A DNA stretch of 64,000 nt from Pollutimonas harenae (GTDB lineage: Bacteria; Pseudomonadota; Gammaproteobacteria; Burkholderiales; Burkholderiaceae_B). Location: positions 496,001-560,000 of the forward strand of contig NZ_SDQD01000001.1 in NCBI RefSeq assembly GCF_004153685.1, written 5' to 3'. Below the pieces are notes generated by a model. It made no database searches and was not told where the DNA came from. It was given only the letters and a program-made list of their open reading frames with translations. Position numbers and translations under genes: made by a program. Each line of letters starts with the position of its first letter. Positions within the stretch are counted from its first letter, which is position 1. Below are positions 1 through 7,801 of the stretch, piece after piece.

Positions 1-206
1 CCACGGTGCGTAGTCGCCAACGTGTCGTGATCACCAAGGGCGCTGCATATGCCTGCAGCGATGGCCTCTTGTCCCACGCTCAGGTGTATGAAGCCTGGCA
101 CTTCACCATCGGCAAACAAGCGGGTCAGGCTGTTTTCTACCGTGCGTATGGTTTTGATCGTTCGATACAGCGCCAGTAGCTCATCTACCGTCAAGGTTTC
201 CGGCAT
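1..206 (-). CDS. Thiamine-PP-dependent dehydrogenase E1 component, alpha subunit (5' end only)
   Basis: Reading the minus strand from an ATG at 206 gives about 68 residues that run off the left edge. They include FADGEVPGFIHLSVGQEAIA followed by a GDHD..ATTHRG stretch, the N-terminal hallmark of the E1-alpha subunit of acetoin/pyruvate-type 2-oxoacid dehydrogenases. These enzymes decarboxylate a 2-oxo compound on thiamine diphosphate and pass the acyl group to an E2 lipoyl protein. A GGAG ribosome site lies just upstream of the chosen start. Neighbouring E1-beta and E2 genes, if present, lie outside the window. The substrate (acetoin, pyruvate or a branched 2-oxoacid) cannot be decided from this fragment. 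Confidence 0.85.
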   Translation of the reverse strand, partial: MPETLTVDELLALYRTIKTIRTVENSLTRLFADGEVPGFIHLSVGQEAIAAGICSALGDHDTLATTHR

Positions 207-255
207 GCTCGTGTCTCCATCAAGGCGAATTTTTCCCTTGATTAATGATTGATGA

Positions 256-270
256 ATCATGAGTCATGAT
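256..270. promoter_or_regulatory. Perfect inverted repeat upstream of the E1-alpha gene
   Basis: ATCATGA-G-TCATGAT is a perfect 7-bp inverted repeat around a single base, about 50 bp upstream of the E1-alpha start and about 190 bp upstream of the adenosyltransferase start. Size and symmetry fit a dimeric regulator, for example of GntR type. No regulator gene for it is visible in the window. The rest of 207-459 shows nothing else I can support. Confidence 0.45.
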
Positions 271-459
271 ATGAGCGTGAGAAGCCCTGTGTCAACGGCG
301 CAATAAGTAGGGGTTTACCCTTTATCGATGACTTGAAAGACTTGAAATCGAAGCTCTTTAAGGCGAGCTGGCCCGATCAATCCCAATGGAATTCGGCTAA
401 ATGAAATAATCACGATAAGCTTGACGCTTCCCAATAGCATCTTTCAACAGGAGCACACT

Positions 460-1011
460 ATGGCAACCCGCCTATCCGTCATTGCAACCCGTACCGGCGA
501 CGGTGGCACCACAGGTCTGGGCGACGGCAGCCGGGTCGACAAAAACACCCCGCGCATCGAAGCCATGGGCAACGTAGATGAGCTGAACAGCGTCATTGGC
601 CTGCTTCGCACCGAAGCCCTGCCTAAAGACATAGATGCTTTATTGTCACGCATACAAAATGACTTGTTTGATCTTGGCGCCGAGCTTTGCATTCCCGGAC
701 ACAGCGTCATTACTGAAGAGCATGTTGTCTTTCTGGATCAAAGTCTGGCTCACTACAATGCCGGGCTGGAACGCTTGAAGGAGTTTATTTTGCCCGGTGG
801 TAGCCGGGCTGCGGCGCTGGCCCACCTGGCACGCACTGTCTGCCGACGCGCAGAACGTTCTGTTGTCACGGTCCATGCTACCGAAGCCATCAATAAACCG
901 GTCCTGCAGTACTTGAACAGGCTGTCTGATCTTTGCTTTGTACTGGCGCGCGTCCTCAACCGCGAAACCGGCCAGGGCGATGTTTTGTGGAGCCGGGAAC
1001 CGTCTGCCTGA
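460..1011 (+). CDS. PduO-type ATP:cob(I)alamin adenosyltransferase
   Basis: 183 residues, the usual length of the PduO-type family, which transfers the 5'-deoxyadenosyl group of ATP to cob(I)alamin to make coenzyme B12. The N-terminus carries the family's ATP-binding signature (TRTGDGGTTGLGDGSRVDK, then R.EAMGNVDELNS). The C-terminal half has the helical CRRAERSV and QYLNRLSDLCFVLAR segments that line the active site. The ATG at 460 follows AACAGGAG at a good distance. An in-frame TTG 13 codons upstream is less likely. It stands 27 bp before a LysR gene on the same strand; no other cobalamin gene is nearby, so a salvage role is inferred. Confidence 0.93.
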   Translation: MATRLSVIATRTGDGGTTGLGDGSRVDKNTPRIEAMGNVDELNSVIGLLRTEALPKDIDALLSRIQNDLFDLGAELCIPGHSVITEEHVVFLDQSLAHYNAGLERLKEFILPGGSRAAALAHLARTVCRRAERSVVTVHATEAINKPVLQYLNRLSDLCFVLARVLNRETGQGDVLWSREPSA

Positions 1012-1038
1012 GGTTGTGGCGCCAACAACGACAACAAC

Positions 1039-1926
1039 ATGAATACTGAGTATCTCGAGAATTTTTTACTGGTGATTCAATGCCGCTCGCTTGCCGAGGC
1101 TGCGCGACGACTGCACCTTACTCCGGGTGCTGTCGCCGCGCGCATTCGCATCCTGGAGGGAGAACTGGGCGCCAGCCTTATCCAGCGCTCGGGCCATACT
1201 GTTAAACCCACCGAAGCCGGACTACGCATCTACAACCGCGCTCAAGCATTGACTCAGGATGTCCGAGACCTACGTGCCTGCGTAGCAAGCGGTGCGCCCG
1301 AAGGTGAGCTACGCCTTGGTGTGTTCTACTCTGCCCTCACAACCCACCTTCCCGCACTCCTGGAAAAGTTCTGCCTGAACTTACATCCAGAACTATCCAT
1401 TCTTATCGATTACGACCCATCGGCTGCACTATGCAGCCGCGTGCACAGCGGCCAGCTGGATGTTGCACTCGTCATAGAGCCTCCATTTACCCTGCACAAA
1501 AATTGCGCCTGGCGTACTTTGCAAGAGGAGCCATTGGCGGTCATTGCGCCACTGTGCATGGAAGGGCGTGATGCACACGCCTTGCTCAACGAAGAACCAT
1601 TCATTCGTTACCACAGGAAGGCCTTTAGCGGGCAACTGGTTGACCGCTACCTTAAAGACAACAGCATCTTCCCACGGCAACGGCTGGAAATTGACAGCTT
1701 GCTGACCATAGTCTCGTTGGTGGAGCGCGGCGTCGGCGTATCACTTGTGCCCGACTCCTTCTCCATTTCTTATCGAGAACACCAATTAACCAAGCTATCC
1801 TTGCCTAACCGCACCCCTATCCGACGCATAGGCATGATCTGGAACAAACAGGGGCCACGGCTAGCTCTGGCGCAAGCCCTGGTCAATCATGCCACACAAG
1901 TATTCGGCACCCGAGAAACGCAATAA
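1039..1926 (+). CDS. LysR-family transcriptional regulator
   Basis: 295 residues. The N-terminal winged helix-turn-helix (residues about 2-60) reads SLAEAARRLHLTPGAVAARI with LEGELGASLIQRSG behind it, as in LysR proteins; residues about 90-290 form the periplasmic-binding-protein-like effector domain. It lies directly upstream of, and on the same strand as, the RraA/hydroxyacid dehydrogenase/Bug/oxidase run, so it probably controls that run rather than being divergent from it as is more usual. TTTGC-type half sites lie in the gap that follows. The effector is unknown; a hydroxy- or oxo-acid is a guess from the neighbours. Confidence 0.9.
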   Translation: MNTEYLENFLLVIQCRSLAEAARRLHLTPGAVAARIRILEGELGASLIQRSGHTVKPTEAGLRIYNRAQALTQDVRDLRACVASGAPEGELRLGVFYSALTTHLPALLEKFCLNLHPELSILIDYDPSAALCSRVHSGQLDVALVIEPPFTLHKNCAWRTLQEEPLAVIAPLCMEGRDAHALLNEEPFIRYHRKAFSGQLVDRYLKDNSIFPRQRLEIDSLLTIVSLVERGVGVSLVPDSFSISYREHQLTKLSLPNRTPIRRIGMIWNKQGPRLALAQALVNHATQVFGTRETQ

Positions 1927-1927
1927 A

Positions 1928-1954
1928 TTTGCATTGATAACGCAAAATTTTTGC
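1928..1954. promoter_or_regulatory. Candidate LysR-type operator upstream of the RraA gene
   Basis: TTTGC (1928-1932), GCAAA (1942-1946) and a second TTTGC (1950-1954) form overlapping inverted repeats between the LysR gene and the RraA-like gene. The two TTTGC copies start 22 bp apart, two helical turns. This suits a LysR tetramer, but no promoter elements were assigned. Confidence 0.35.
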
Positions 1955-2024
1955 GCCTTGGTCATAGCTCAGCTCTTTAGAATTGCTGCTGTTTCCTTAG
2001 TTTTTTCAGGACAAGCAGGCGAGC

Positions 2025-2699
2025 ATGATTGGATTTCGAATTTTTCCGCTACAAAGCCGAATTGACGCACAATGGGTTAAGAAGTTCAAAACCATACCGG
2101 TAGCCAACGTCAGTGACGTCATGGCGCGCATGTCGGCTGGCGGCATATGCTTACGGCCCATGCATGCAGGCGGCGTACTGGCCGGGCCTGCCTTTACAGT
2201 CAAGACGCGTCCAGGTGACAACCTGATGGTGCACAAGGCACTTTCAATGGCTGCGCCAGGTGACGTAATCGTGGTTGATGCCGGTGGCGATCTGACCAAC
2301 GCCATTATCGGAGAAATCATGACGGCCACGGCTGAGCGCCGCGGGCTTGCCGGCATCGTCATTCACGGTGCAATACGCGACGCAGGAACCATCGCAAAAA
2401 ATGGCTTTCCGGTTTATGCGGGCGGTGTGACGCACCGAGGGCCATACAAAGACGGTCCTGGTGAGATCAACGTTCCCATCAGCTTGAACGGTATGGTGAT
2501 TCAGCCCGGAGACCTAGTACTGGGCGACGAGGATGGCCTGTTATGCGTCCCCATGGAAGAAGCCGCTGCGGTGTACGAAGCGGCACACGCCAAGCACGAA
2601 CTTGAAGCACAGATACTTGCCGATATTGCTCAAGACAAGCTGGATACGGACTGGATTGATCAAGCACTGACACGGCTGAACTGCGAGGTAATGAAATGA
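2025..2699 (+). CDS. RraA-like aldolase/decarboxylase family protein
   Basis: 224 residues, typical of the RraA-like family, which includes class II 4-hydroxy-4-methyl-2-oxoglutarate/4-carboxy-4-hydroxy-2-oxoadipate aldolases and oxaloacetate decarboxylases as well as RNase E inhibitors. Visible signatures are VVDAGGDLTNAIIGE (residues 83-97), HGAIRD (114-119, with the Arg-Asp pair used for substrate and metal) and PGDLVLGDEDG (161-171). First gene of a run with a 2-hydroxyacid dehydrogenase (4-bp overlap), a Bug protein and an FMN oxidase, which favours a metabolic role cleaving or decarboxylating an oxoacid over an RNase role. Substrate not predictable. Confidence 0.85.
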   Translation: MIGFRIFPLQSRIDAQWVKKFKTIPVANVSDVMARMSAGGICLRPMHAGGVLAGPAFTVKTRPGDNLMVHKALSMAAPGDVIVVDAGGDLTNAIIGEIMTATAERRGLAGIVIHGAIRDAGTIAKNGFPVYAGGVTHRGPYKDGPGEINVPISLNGMVIQPGDLVLGDEDGLLCVPMEEAAAVYEAAHAKHELEAQILADIAQDKLDTDWIDQALTRLNCEVMK

Positions 2700-3709
2700 C
2701 TCGTGTAGTTCGCCTTGACGTATGGACAGCCCCCTGTTTTGATGAAATTCTCGCCCAAGATACAAATCTAACGCTTCATATACTTGAGCGTAACGGTGAT
2801 CAGGCGCGTAACTGGGATATCTTGTCTCGCGCCGAGATCTATCATATTTCTGCTGCTCGCGACGAAGTGCCTGTCGAGCTGCAGGCCACCACCGATCTGA
2901 TTCGCCAATGCCCGAATCTAAAGTGTGTTTCAACGTCCGGAGCGGGCTATGACACGGTTGATGTCGACGCTTGCTCAGCGGCAGGTATTCTGGTGGTCAA
3001 TCAAGCGGGGGGTAATGCTCAATCCGTTGCCGAGCATGCCATAGCCTTCATGCTGGCTTTAGCACGGCGATTTCCAGAATCCATCCATAAGCTTAAATAC
3101 GGTACCGGTTTTACACGCGAAGACCTCATGGGAAATGAGCTCAACGGCAAGACACTAGGTCTGGTCGGCCTGGGACACATAGGCACCCGTGTGGCAAAGT
3201 TGGCCAATGCATTCGGCATGACTGTACTCGCCTGTGATCCTTATATCGAGGAACAGGAGATCGCTGCTCGCGGCGCACGATCCGTGTCAATGGATGAGCT
3301 ACTGGCAGCCAGCGACATTATTTCACTGCACTGCCCTCGCACCCAAGAGACCTTGAACCTGTTTGATGCTGCACGATTCCGGAGCATGAAAAAAAATGCC
3401 CTGTTTGTGACTACAGCACGTGGTGGCATACACAACGAAACCGATCTATATGATGCCCTGCTGGCGGGTCACATAGGAGGGGCTGGCCTGGATGTCTGGA
3501 CAGTAGAACCGCCCTTGCCCGACAACCCCTTGCTGGCCTTGCATAACGTCGTCGCGACGTATCACACCGCCGGCGTTACCCAAGAAGGGCGGCGTAATGT
3601 AGCCGCACTCGCAGCACAACAAATCTTGCAAATATGCCGCAAAGAAGTGCCTCACCGGATGGTTAACCCGGAAATCTATTCTCGCTTTTCTACCCGCTTT
3701 TCAGTTTGA
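2696..3709 (+). CDS. D-isomer-specific 2-hydroxyacid dehydrogenase
   Basis: 337 residues. An NAD(P)H-dependent enzyme interconverting 2-oxoacids and D-2-hydroxyacids. The Rossmann signature GLVGLGHIG and the following acidic CDPY turn are present. The substrate Arg sits in TTARGG, an acidic residue in LDVWTVEPP, and the catalytic His in TYHTAG, which differs slightly from the common PH.AG. The start overlaps the stop of the RraA-like gene by 4 bp, so the two are translationally coupled and probably act on one substrate. A D-hydroxyacid dehydrogenase here and an FMN-dependent hydroxyacid oxidase two genes later could form a two-enzyme route for both stereoisomers. Confidence 0.92.
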   Translation: MTRVVRLDVWTAPCFDEILAQDTNLTLHILERNGDQARNWDILSRAEIYHISAARDEVPVELQATTDLIRQCPNLKCVSTSGAGYDTVDVDACSAAGILVVNQAGGNAQSVAEHAIAFMLALARRFPESIHKLKYGTGFTREDLMGNELNGKTLGLVGLGHIGTRVAKLANAFGMTVLACDPYIEEQEIAARGARSVSMDELLAASDIISLHCPRTQETLNLFDAARFRSMKKNALFVTTARGGIHNETDLYDALLAGHIGGAGLDVWTVEPPLPDNPLLALHNVVATYHTAGVTQEGRRNVAALAAQQILQICRKEVPHRMVNPEIYSRFSTRFSV

Positions 3710-3744
3710 AAATCAACGAAGATAAAAATCTGAAGGAGACTACA

Positions 3745-4746
3745 TTGAAATTCAAAAACACGCTTACACGCTGCATGCAGCACAAGTTTCTCGTACTGGC
3801 GGCCGCCACAACAATAGGGGCCATGGGCATGCCTGCTGCACAGGCTGCATACCCAGAACATCCCATCAACATGGTGGTTTCATACGGGCCTGGCGGCGGC
3901 ACCGATTTGGTTGCGCGGGCAATGGCACCGTATATCGAAAAATATTTGGGTAATGATGCGCGCATTGTGGTGCTGAACCGCCCAGGAGCCGGCGGTGAGA
4001 TCGGCTTTGCTGAAATCGCGCGGGCCAAGCCCGACGGCTATACCATCGGATTTCTGAACACCCCAAATCTACTGACGATACCCATTCAGCGCAAGACACA
4101 ATATCATTGGACTGACTTTGATCTGCTGGGCAATCTGATCGACGACCCAGACAGCTTTGCCTTCAACACCACCAAACACGACTTCAAGTCGCTGGACGAT
4201 CTGGCCAAGTTTGCCAAGGCTCACCCTGGCGAAGTGACGGTTGGCACGACAGGCAAAGGTTCCGACGACCATCTGGCCATGCTGGCCTTCCAAAATGCGG
4301 CAGGCGTCGAGATGCTGCACGTTCCCTATAAAGGCGCCGGCCCAGTGCGCACTGCTATATCTGGTGGTGAAATCGTACTTGCAGCCATGAACATTGGCGA
4401 AGTAAAAGCCTATATAGCCGGTGGCTCACCTATGAAATCTCTGGGTGTGATGAGTGCAGAGCCGTCGGAGATCGCGCCTGAACTACCTACATTCAAAGAA
4501 CAAGGCTACGACATCATCATGTCCTCACTGCGCGGCATTGGTGCTCCCAAGGGTTTGCCTGAAGACATTCGCAACAAACTGGTAGAGGCAGTGCGCCAAG
4601 CAACGGCCGACCCGGAGTTTCGTAAAACCGCCCAAAAAATGTTCGTTCCACTACGCTATCTTGGGCCGGACGAGTACAAGGCTGAGTTAGCGGCCAACGA
4701 AGTCATGTTCAAGAAAGTTTGGGAAGACACTCCCTGGTCCGATTAA
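3745..4746 (+). CDS. Bug/TctC-family periplasmic solute-binding protein
   Basis: About 333 residues from a TTG at 3745, chosen because GAAGGAG (3732-3738) sits 6 bp upstream; a TTG at 3706 lacks this. A signal peptide (basic start, hydrophobic LVLAAATTIGAMG, then PAAQA) precedes mature YPEHPINMVVSYGPGGGTD, the Bug-family start with its two-strand clamp. HVPYKGAGPVRTAISGG is the second Bug landmark. Such proteins bind carboxylates for tripartite tricarboxylate (TctAB) transporters, but no TctA or TctB gene is in the window. Probably binds the hydroxy- or oxoacid handled by its neighbours. Confidence 0.92.
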   Translation: MKFKNTLTRCMQHKFLVLAAATTIGAMGMPAAQAAYPEHPINMVVSYGPGGGTDLVARAMAPYIEKYLGNDARIVVLNRPGAGGEIGFAEIARAKPDGYTIGFLNTPNLLTIPIQRKTQYHWTDFDLLGNLIDDPDSFAFNTTKHDFKSLDDLAKFAKAHPGEVTVGTTGKGSDDHLAMLAFQNAAGVEMLHVPYKGAGPVRTAISGGEIVLAAMNIGEVKAYIAGGSPMKSLGVMSAEPSEIAPELPTFKEQGYDIIMSSLRGIGAPKGLPEDIRNKLVEAVRQATADPEFRKTAQKMFVPLRYLGPDEYKAELAANEVMFKKVWEDTPWSD

Positions 4747-4832
4747 ACTGAATCGACCAGACAGGCGGGGCTGGCCATGTATTGCCAATGCGGCAAGCAT
4801 GCCCAGCCCCATCCGTAATAACGGATAGACGC

Positions 4833-6038
4833 ATGCTATATACCAAGCGCAAGCTGAAAAACTTGCTGAGCCTCGACGATTTTGAAGCAGCAGCACGCCG
4901 CTATCTGCCACATGTTCTGTTTGCCTATGTTTCAGGCGGCGTGGAAACGAATACGTCAATGAATCAAAACCGTACGGTATTCGAAGAACTGGGGTTCATT
5001 CCACGTGTCATGCGCGATGTCTCCAACGTAGACATCCAGACTGATTTATGGGGGCATACATACGCAGCCCCCTTTGGTATTGCACCCATGGGCTTAAGCG
5101 CAATAACAGCCTACCAAGGAGACCTGGTCCAGGCCCATGCCGCTGGGCAATTCAATGTGCCTATGATCATGAGCGGCTCATCGTTGACCCGCCTGGAAGA
5201 CGTCGCAGCGGTCGGCAAGCATGTGTGGTTCCAGGCTTACCTGCCTGGCAAGATGGGCCAGATTGAAGCATTGATTACACGCATCCAGGCCGCTGGTTAC
5301 GAAAAGCTGGTCATTACTGTAGACACACCAGTTGCCGCAAACCGCGAAAACAATGTGCGTGCCGGATTCTCGACACCCCTGCGGCCTTCACTTGACCTGC
5401 TTGTGGACGGCATCACACATCCGCGCTGGACGCTGGGCACCTTCCTGCCAACACTGCTCCATAAGGGCATGCCACACTTCGAAAACAATTACGCCACACG
5501 CGGGGCGCCCATAGTATCGCGCAGCGTACTACGCGATTTCTCCGACCGATCGCACTTGAACTGGTCGTACTTTGAACGTATACGCCAGATGTGGCCAGGC
5601 AAGCTCATTATTAAAGGTGTGCTGTCAGCACCCGACGCCCGTATTGCTGTGGATCTTGGCGCAGATGGCATCATCGTATCCAACCATGGTGGCCGGCAGC
5701 TTGATGGCTCGGTTGCCCCGTTGCGAGTACTGCCGGAAATCGTCCGCGCCTGCCCCAGCGTACCCGTGATGATGGACAGCGGCATCCGGCGCGGTGCTGA
5801 TGCCATCAAGGCCCTGGCACTGGGGGCACGGTTTGTATTCGTGGGCAGGCCTTTCAACTACGCAGCGGCAGTTGGCGGCGAAACAGGTGTACTGCACGCC
5901 ATGGAATTGCTGGCGATGGAATTGCAACGTAACACAGCAATGCTGGGGCTAACCCGACTGTCCGAAGTGGACGTCTCATGCCTGCATGCTGTTGTTGCTG
6001 GCACCGGGTTGCAGCAATATCTGACCACAAGCATATAG
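4833..6038 (+). CDS. FMN-dependent alpha-hydroxyacid oxidase/dehydrogenase (lactate dehydrogenase/glycolate oxidase family)
   Basis: 401 residues from ATG 4833 (an in-frame ATG at 4782 is less convincing). A TIM-barrel flavoenzyme oxidising L-2-hydroxyacids such as lactate or mandelate to 2-oxoacids. Seen are APFGIAPMGLS near residue 75, VDTPVAANRENN, the FMN-contacting Lys in LIIKGVLS, and the catalytic SNHGGRQLDG where His abstracts the proton and Arg binds the carboxylate. GRPF.YA closes the FMN phosphate site. No signal peptide is seen; relatives are often loosely membrane-associated. Last gene of the run, 86 bp after the Bug gene. The exact substrate is unknown. Confidence 0.92.
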   Translation: MLYTKRKLKNLLSLDDFEAAARRYLPHVLFAYVSGGVETNTSMNQNRTVFEELGFIPRVMRDVSNVDIQTDLWGHTYAAPFGIAPMGLSAITAYQGDLVQAHAAGQFNVPMIMSGSSLTRLEDVAAVGKHVWFQAYLPGKMGQIEALITRIQAAGYEKLVITVDTPVAANRENNVRAGFSTPLRPSLDLLVDGITHPRWTLGTFLPTLLHKGMPHFENNYATRGAPIVSRSVLRDFSDRSHLNWSYFERIRQMWPGKLIIKGVLSAPDARIAVDLGADGIIVSNHGGRQLDGSVAPLRVLPEIVRACPSVPVMMDSGIRRGADAIKALALGARFVFVGRPFNYAAAVGGETGVLHAMELLAMELQRNTAMLGLTRLSEVDVSCLHAVVAGTGLQQYLTTSI

Positions 6039-6123
6039 CAGCCTAGAAACTGCCTCTTAGCCCGGTAACAAACAGGAACACTGTTAACGGCCCCTCTGTC
6101 ACAGCCCAGGCGATAATCGCGAT

Positions 6124-6705
6124 ATGGCAGAAGAGCAATCGTCATTCCTGCGCCGCACGACGCGGCGTGCCTTGGCAGCATCCGGCATCACGGCTGCAAT
6201 CCTGTACGGCTGGTGGCAGGCCATCGAAGGCGCACGTACGGCGCCCAGTTTGCCGGAGGTACAGCCGGGTTCATCACTGGCCTTGGGCCGCGTCCTGCTT
6301 ACGCCCTTGTCAATTGAGCTGCGGCCGGCAGCCCCCCACTCCAAAAATGCCCAAACACAACTCGTACTGTCCGCTATCGTTGAAAATGTAACGAGTGAAA
6401 CCCAGGCCGCTGCCTTCGGCTATCCGCCGCGCCTGGTCACAGTAGAAGCAGACCAGTTGGAATTCGGCGCTCCTGACATCACTCTGCTGCGCGACCGCCA
6501 ACCCCTGCTTCAGCTCCAGCCGCGCATGCCTGAAAAGGTGGAGATTGCCTGGCAAGCCCCTGCAGGCTGGCAAACAGGAGAGAAACTATCACTCACCTTC
6601 TTTCGGCAGCAGTTCAAGCTGAAAGACAATCTTTATGCCCGCTCAAGCTGGTTGGGCTATTCGCCTGTTGCGCGCATGGCTGCAACCCCAAAGGCTGCGC
6701 CATGA
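6124..6705 (+). CDS. Unrecognised membrane-anchored protein, first of three coupled genes
   Basis: 193 residues. One hydrophobic stretch near residues 17-32 after an Arg-rich start (FLRRTTRRALAAS) looks like an N-in signal anchor. The rest is predicted outside the membrane and is rich in alternating hydrophobic residues, with QLVLSAIVENVTSETQ resembling the beta-sandwich repeats of DUF4352-type exported proteins. That resemblance is an impression. The next gene starts inside this gene's stop (ATGA). I do not recognise a catalytic motif. Confidence 0.75.
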   Translation: MAEEQSSFLRRTTRRALAASGITAAILYGWWQAIEGARTAPSLPEVQPGSSLALGRVLLTPLSIELRPAAPHSKNAQTQLVLSAIVENVTSETQAAAFGYPPRLVTVEADQLEFGAPDITLLRDRQPLLQLQPRMPEKVEIAWQAPAGWQTGEKLSLTFFRQQFKLKDNLYARSSWLGYSPVARMAATPKAAP

Positions 6706-7250
6706 TGGTTATACGCTATGTTTTGCCGATTTTTCTTGGCGCGTGCGTCCTGGGCGCCTTGATGATGAGCACGCCCACCTTCGACAGCGTGTTTCAACCC
6801 ATGCGCAGCACGGCCCACAGCGGCGGCGCCGCGCACGGACGACTACATGCAGCGCGTTTCGCCGACTGGCAAACTGCAGACCAGATATCCTTCGACCGCT
6901 ACGGAACCACCCTCACACGAGACACTGAGGGGGTTTTCCTTATCGTCGATATCGACATCCTGGATGTGCGCGAGTCGCTACGGCTCACAGCAACCTGGCT
7001 GGGCCGCAGTGGTCGCCATTATGCGCAGACCGCAAGAGCGGACGGCGCGCCGTCCACGCTGGACGTGCGCCAGTTCCACCCCGGGCTCGATAATCGAGGC
7101 CGCGCTGTCTTTGAGCTGCCCCGCGATGAGATCGAAAAAGGCACACTGCTATTGTCCCGCAAAGGCCCAAACATTCTCGATAGCGAACTCGAGCTGACAC
7201 CCACCAAAGGTGCCGGCATGCGGCACAACAATTTGCTGAGGCTGGAGTGA
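6702..7250 (+). CDS. Unrecognised membrane-anchored protein, second of three coupled genes
   Basis: 182 residues starting with an uncleaved-looking hydrophobic segment (VIRYVLPIFLGACVLGALMM), then an extracytoplasmic domain. GVFLIVDIDILDVRESLRL is the typical opening of an immunoglobulin-like beta-sandwich, as in the first gene of the set. It overlaps its neighbour on each side (ATGA upstream, and GTGATGA or TGATG downstream), so the three proteins are likely made in fixed ratio and may form one complex. Function unknown. Confidence 0.75.
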   Translation: MMVIRYVLPIFLGACVLGALMMSTPTFDSVFQPMRSTAHSGGAAHGRLHAARFADWQTADQISFDRYGTTLTRDTEGVFLIVDIDILDVRESLRLTATWLGRSGRHYAQTARADGAPSTLDVRQFHPGLDNRGRAVFELPRDEIEKGTLLLSRKGPNILDSELELTPTKGAGMRHNNLLRLE

Positions 7251-7801
7251 TGAAACAACTGGGATGGCTGGCATCGGCCAGTGTGTTGTTTGTCATGGTC
7301 GTAGCCATTGAAGGCTGGCCGGCCCTGCGCGACCTGAACAGCAATCGGGAATGGCGCAGCATCGACGCCACGCCCGACGGCGCATCCATGAACGAATTGG
7401 AGGTCGTGGTAGAAGAGCAGATTGCAGCCATTGCCGCACAAAAACCCGAGCGTACCGCCATGCTGATTCGGCTGAAAATGCAAGTAACGCCCGTAGCGCG
7501 CGAGGCCTGGAAGGACTGCAGTGTTTCACTGCGCAACGCAGCCGGCCAGGTCTGGCTGCCGCTCACCAGTGCAAGCACCGACGGCGCGGTCAAAGCCTTG
7601 GCGCCCGATCACAAGAACTTCGGCCTGTGCCGCTTATATCCACGAAGCGAAACCGCCGACGCTGAAACAATACGTGCCGACCAGCTTTTTTTGTTGCCCA
7701 GCAATAAGCTGGAAGGCTTGCGGCTGCACGTATCCGGGATGGGCACCCGCCCCCATGCCTTGTCGTTTGCCCTTAACCCGAAGATCAGGCGACTGCCTTA
7801 G
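7250..7801 (+). CDS. Unrecognised membrane-anchored protein, third of three coupled genes
   Basis: 183 residues from ATG 7250, one base inside the preceding stop; an in-frame GTG at 7247 is the alternative. A signal-anchor (LGWLASASVLFVMVVAIEGW) is followed by a soluble domain containing ERTAMLIRLKMQVTP and a Cys pair (KDCSVSL and FGLCRLYP) that could form a disulfide in the periplasm. The last 17 bp overlap tail-to-tail with the convergent polytopic membrane protein gene. No family recognised. Confidence 0.75.
   Translation: MKQLGWLASASVLFVMVVAIEGWPALRDLNSNREWRSIDATPDGASMNELEVVVEEQIAAIAAQKPERTAMLIRLKMQVTPVAREAWKDCSVSLRNAAGQVWLPLTSASTDGAVKALAPDHKNFGLCRLYPRSETADAETIRADQLFLLPSNKLEGLRLHVSGMGTRPHALSFALNPKIRRLP

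Noticed and set aside
3706-3744. Upstream TTG start for the first Bug gene
   Set aside because: Puts 13 polar residues before the signal peptide; AAGGAG supports TTG 3745.
6062-6091. Imperfect hairpin after the FMN oxidase gene
   Set aside because: Mismatched stem with a long loop and no U-tract.
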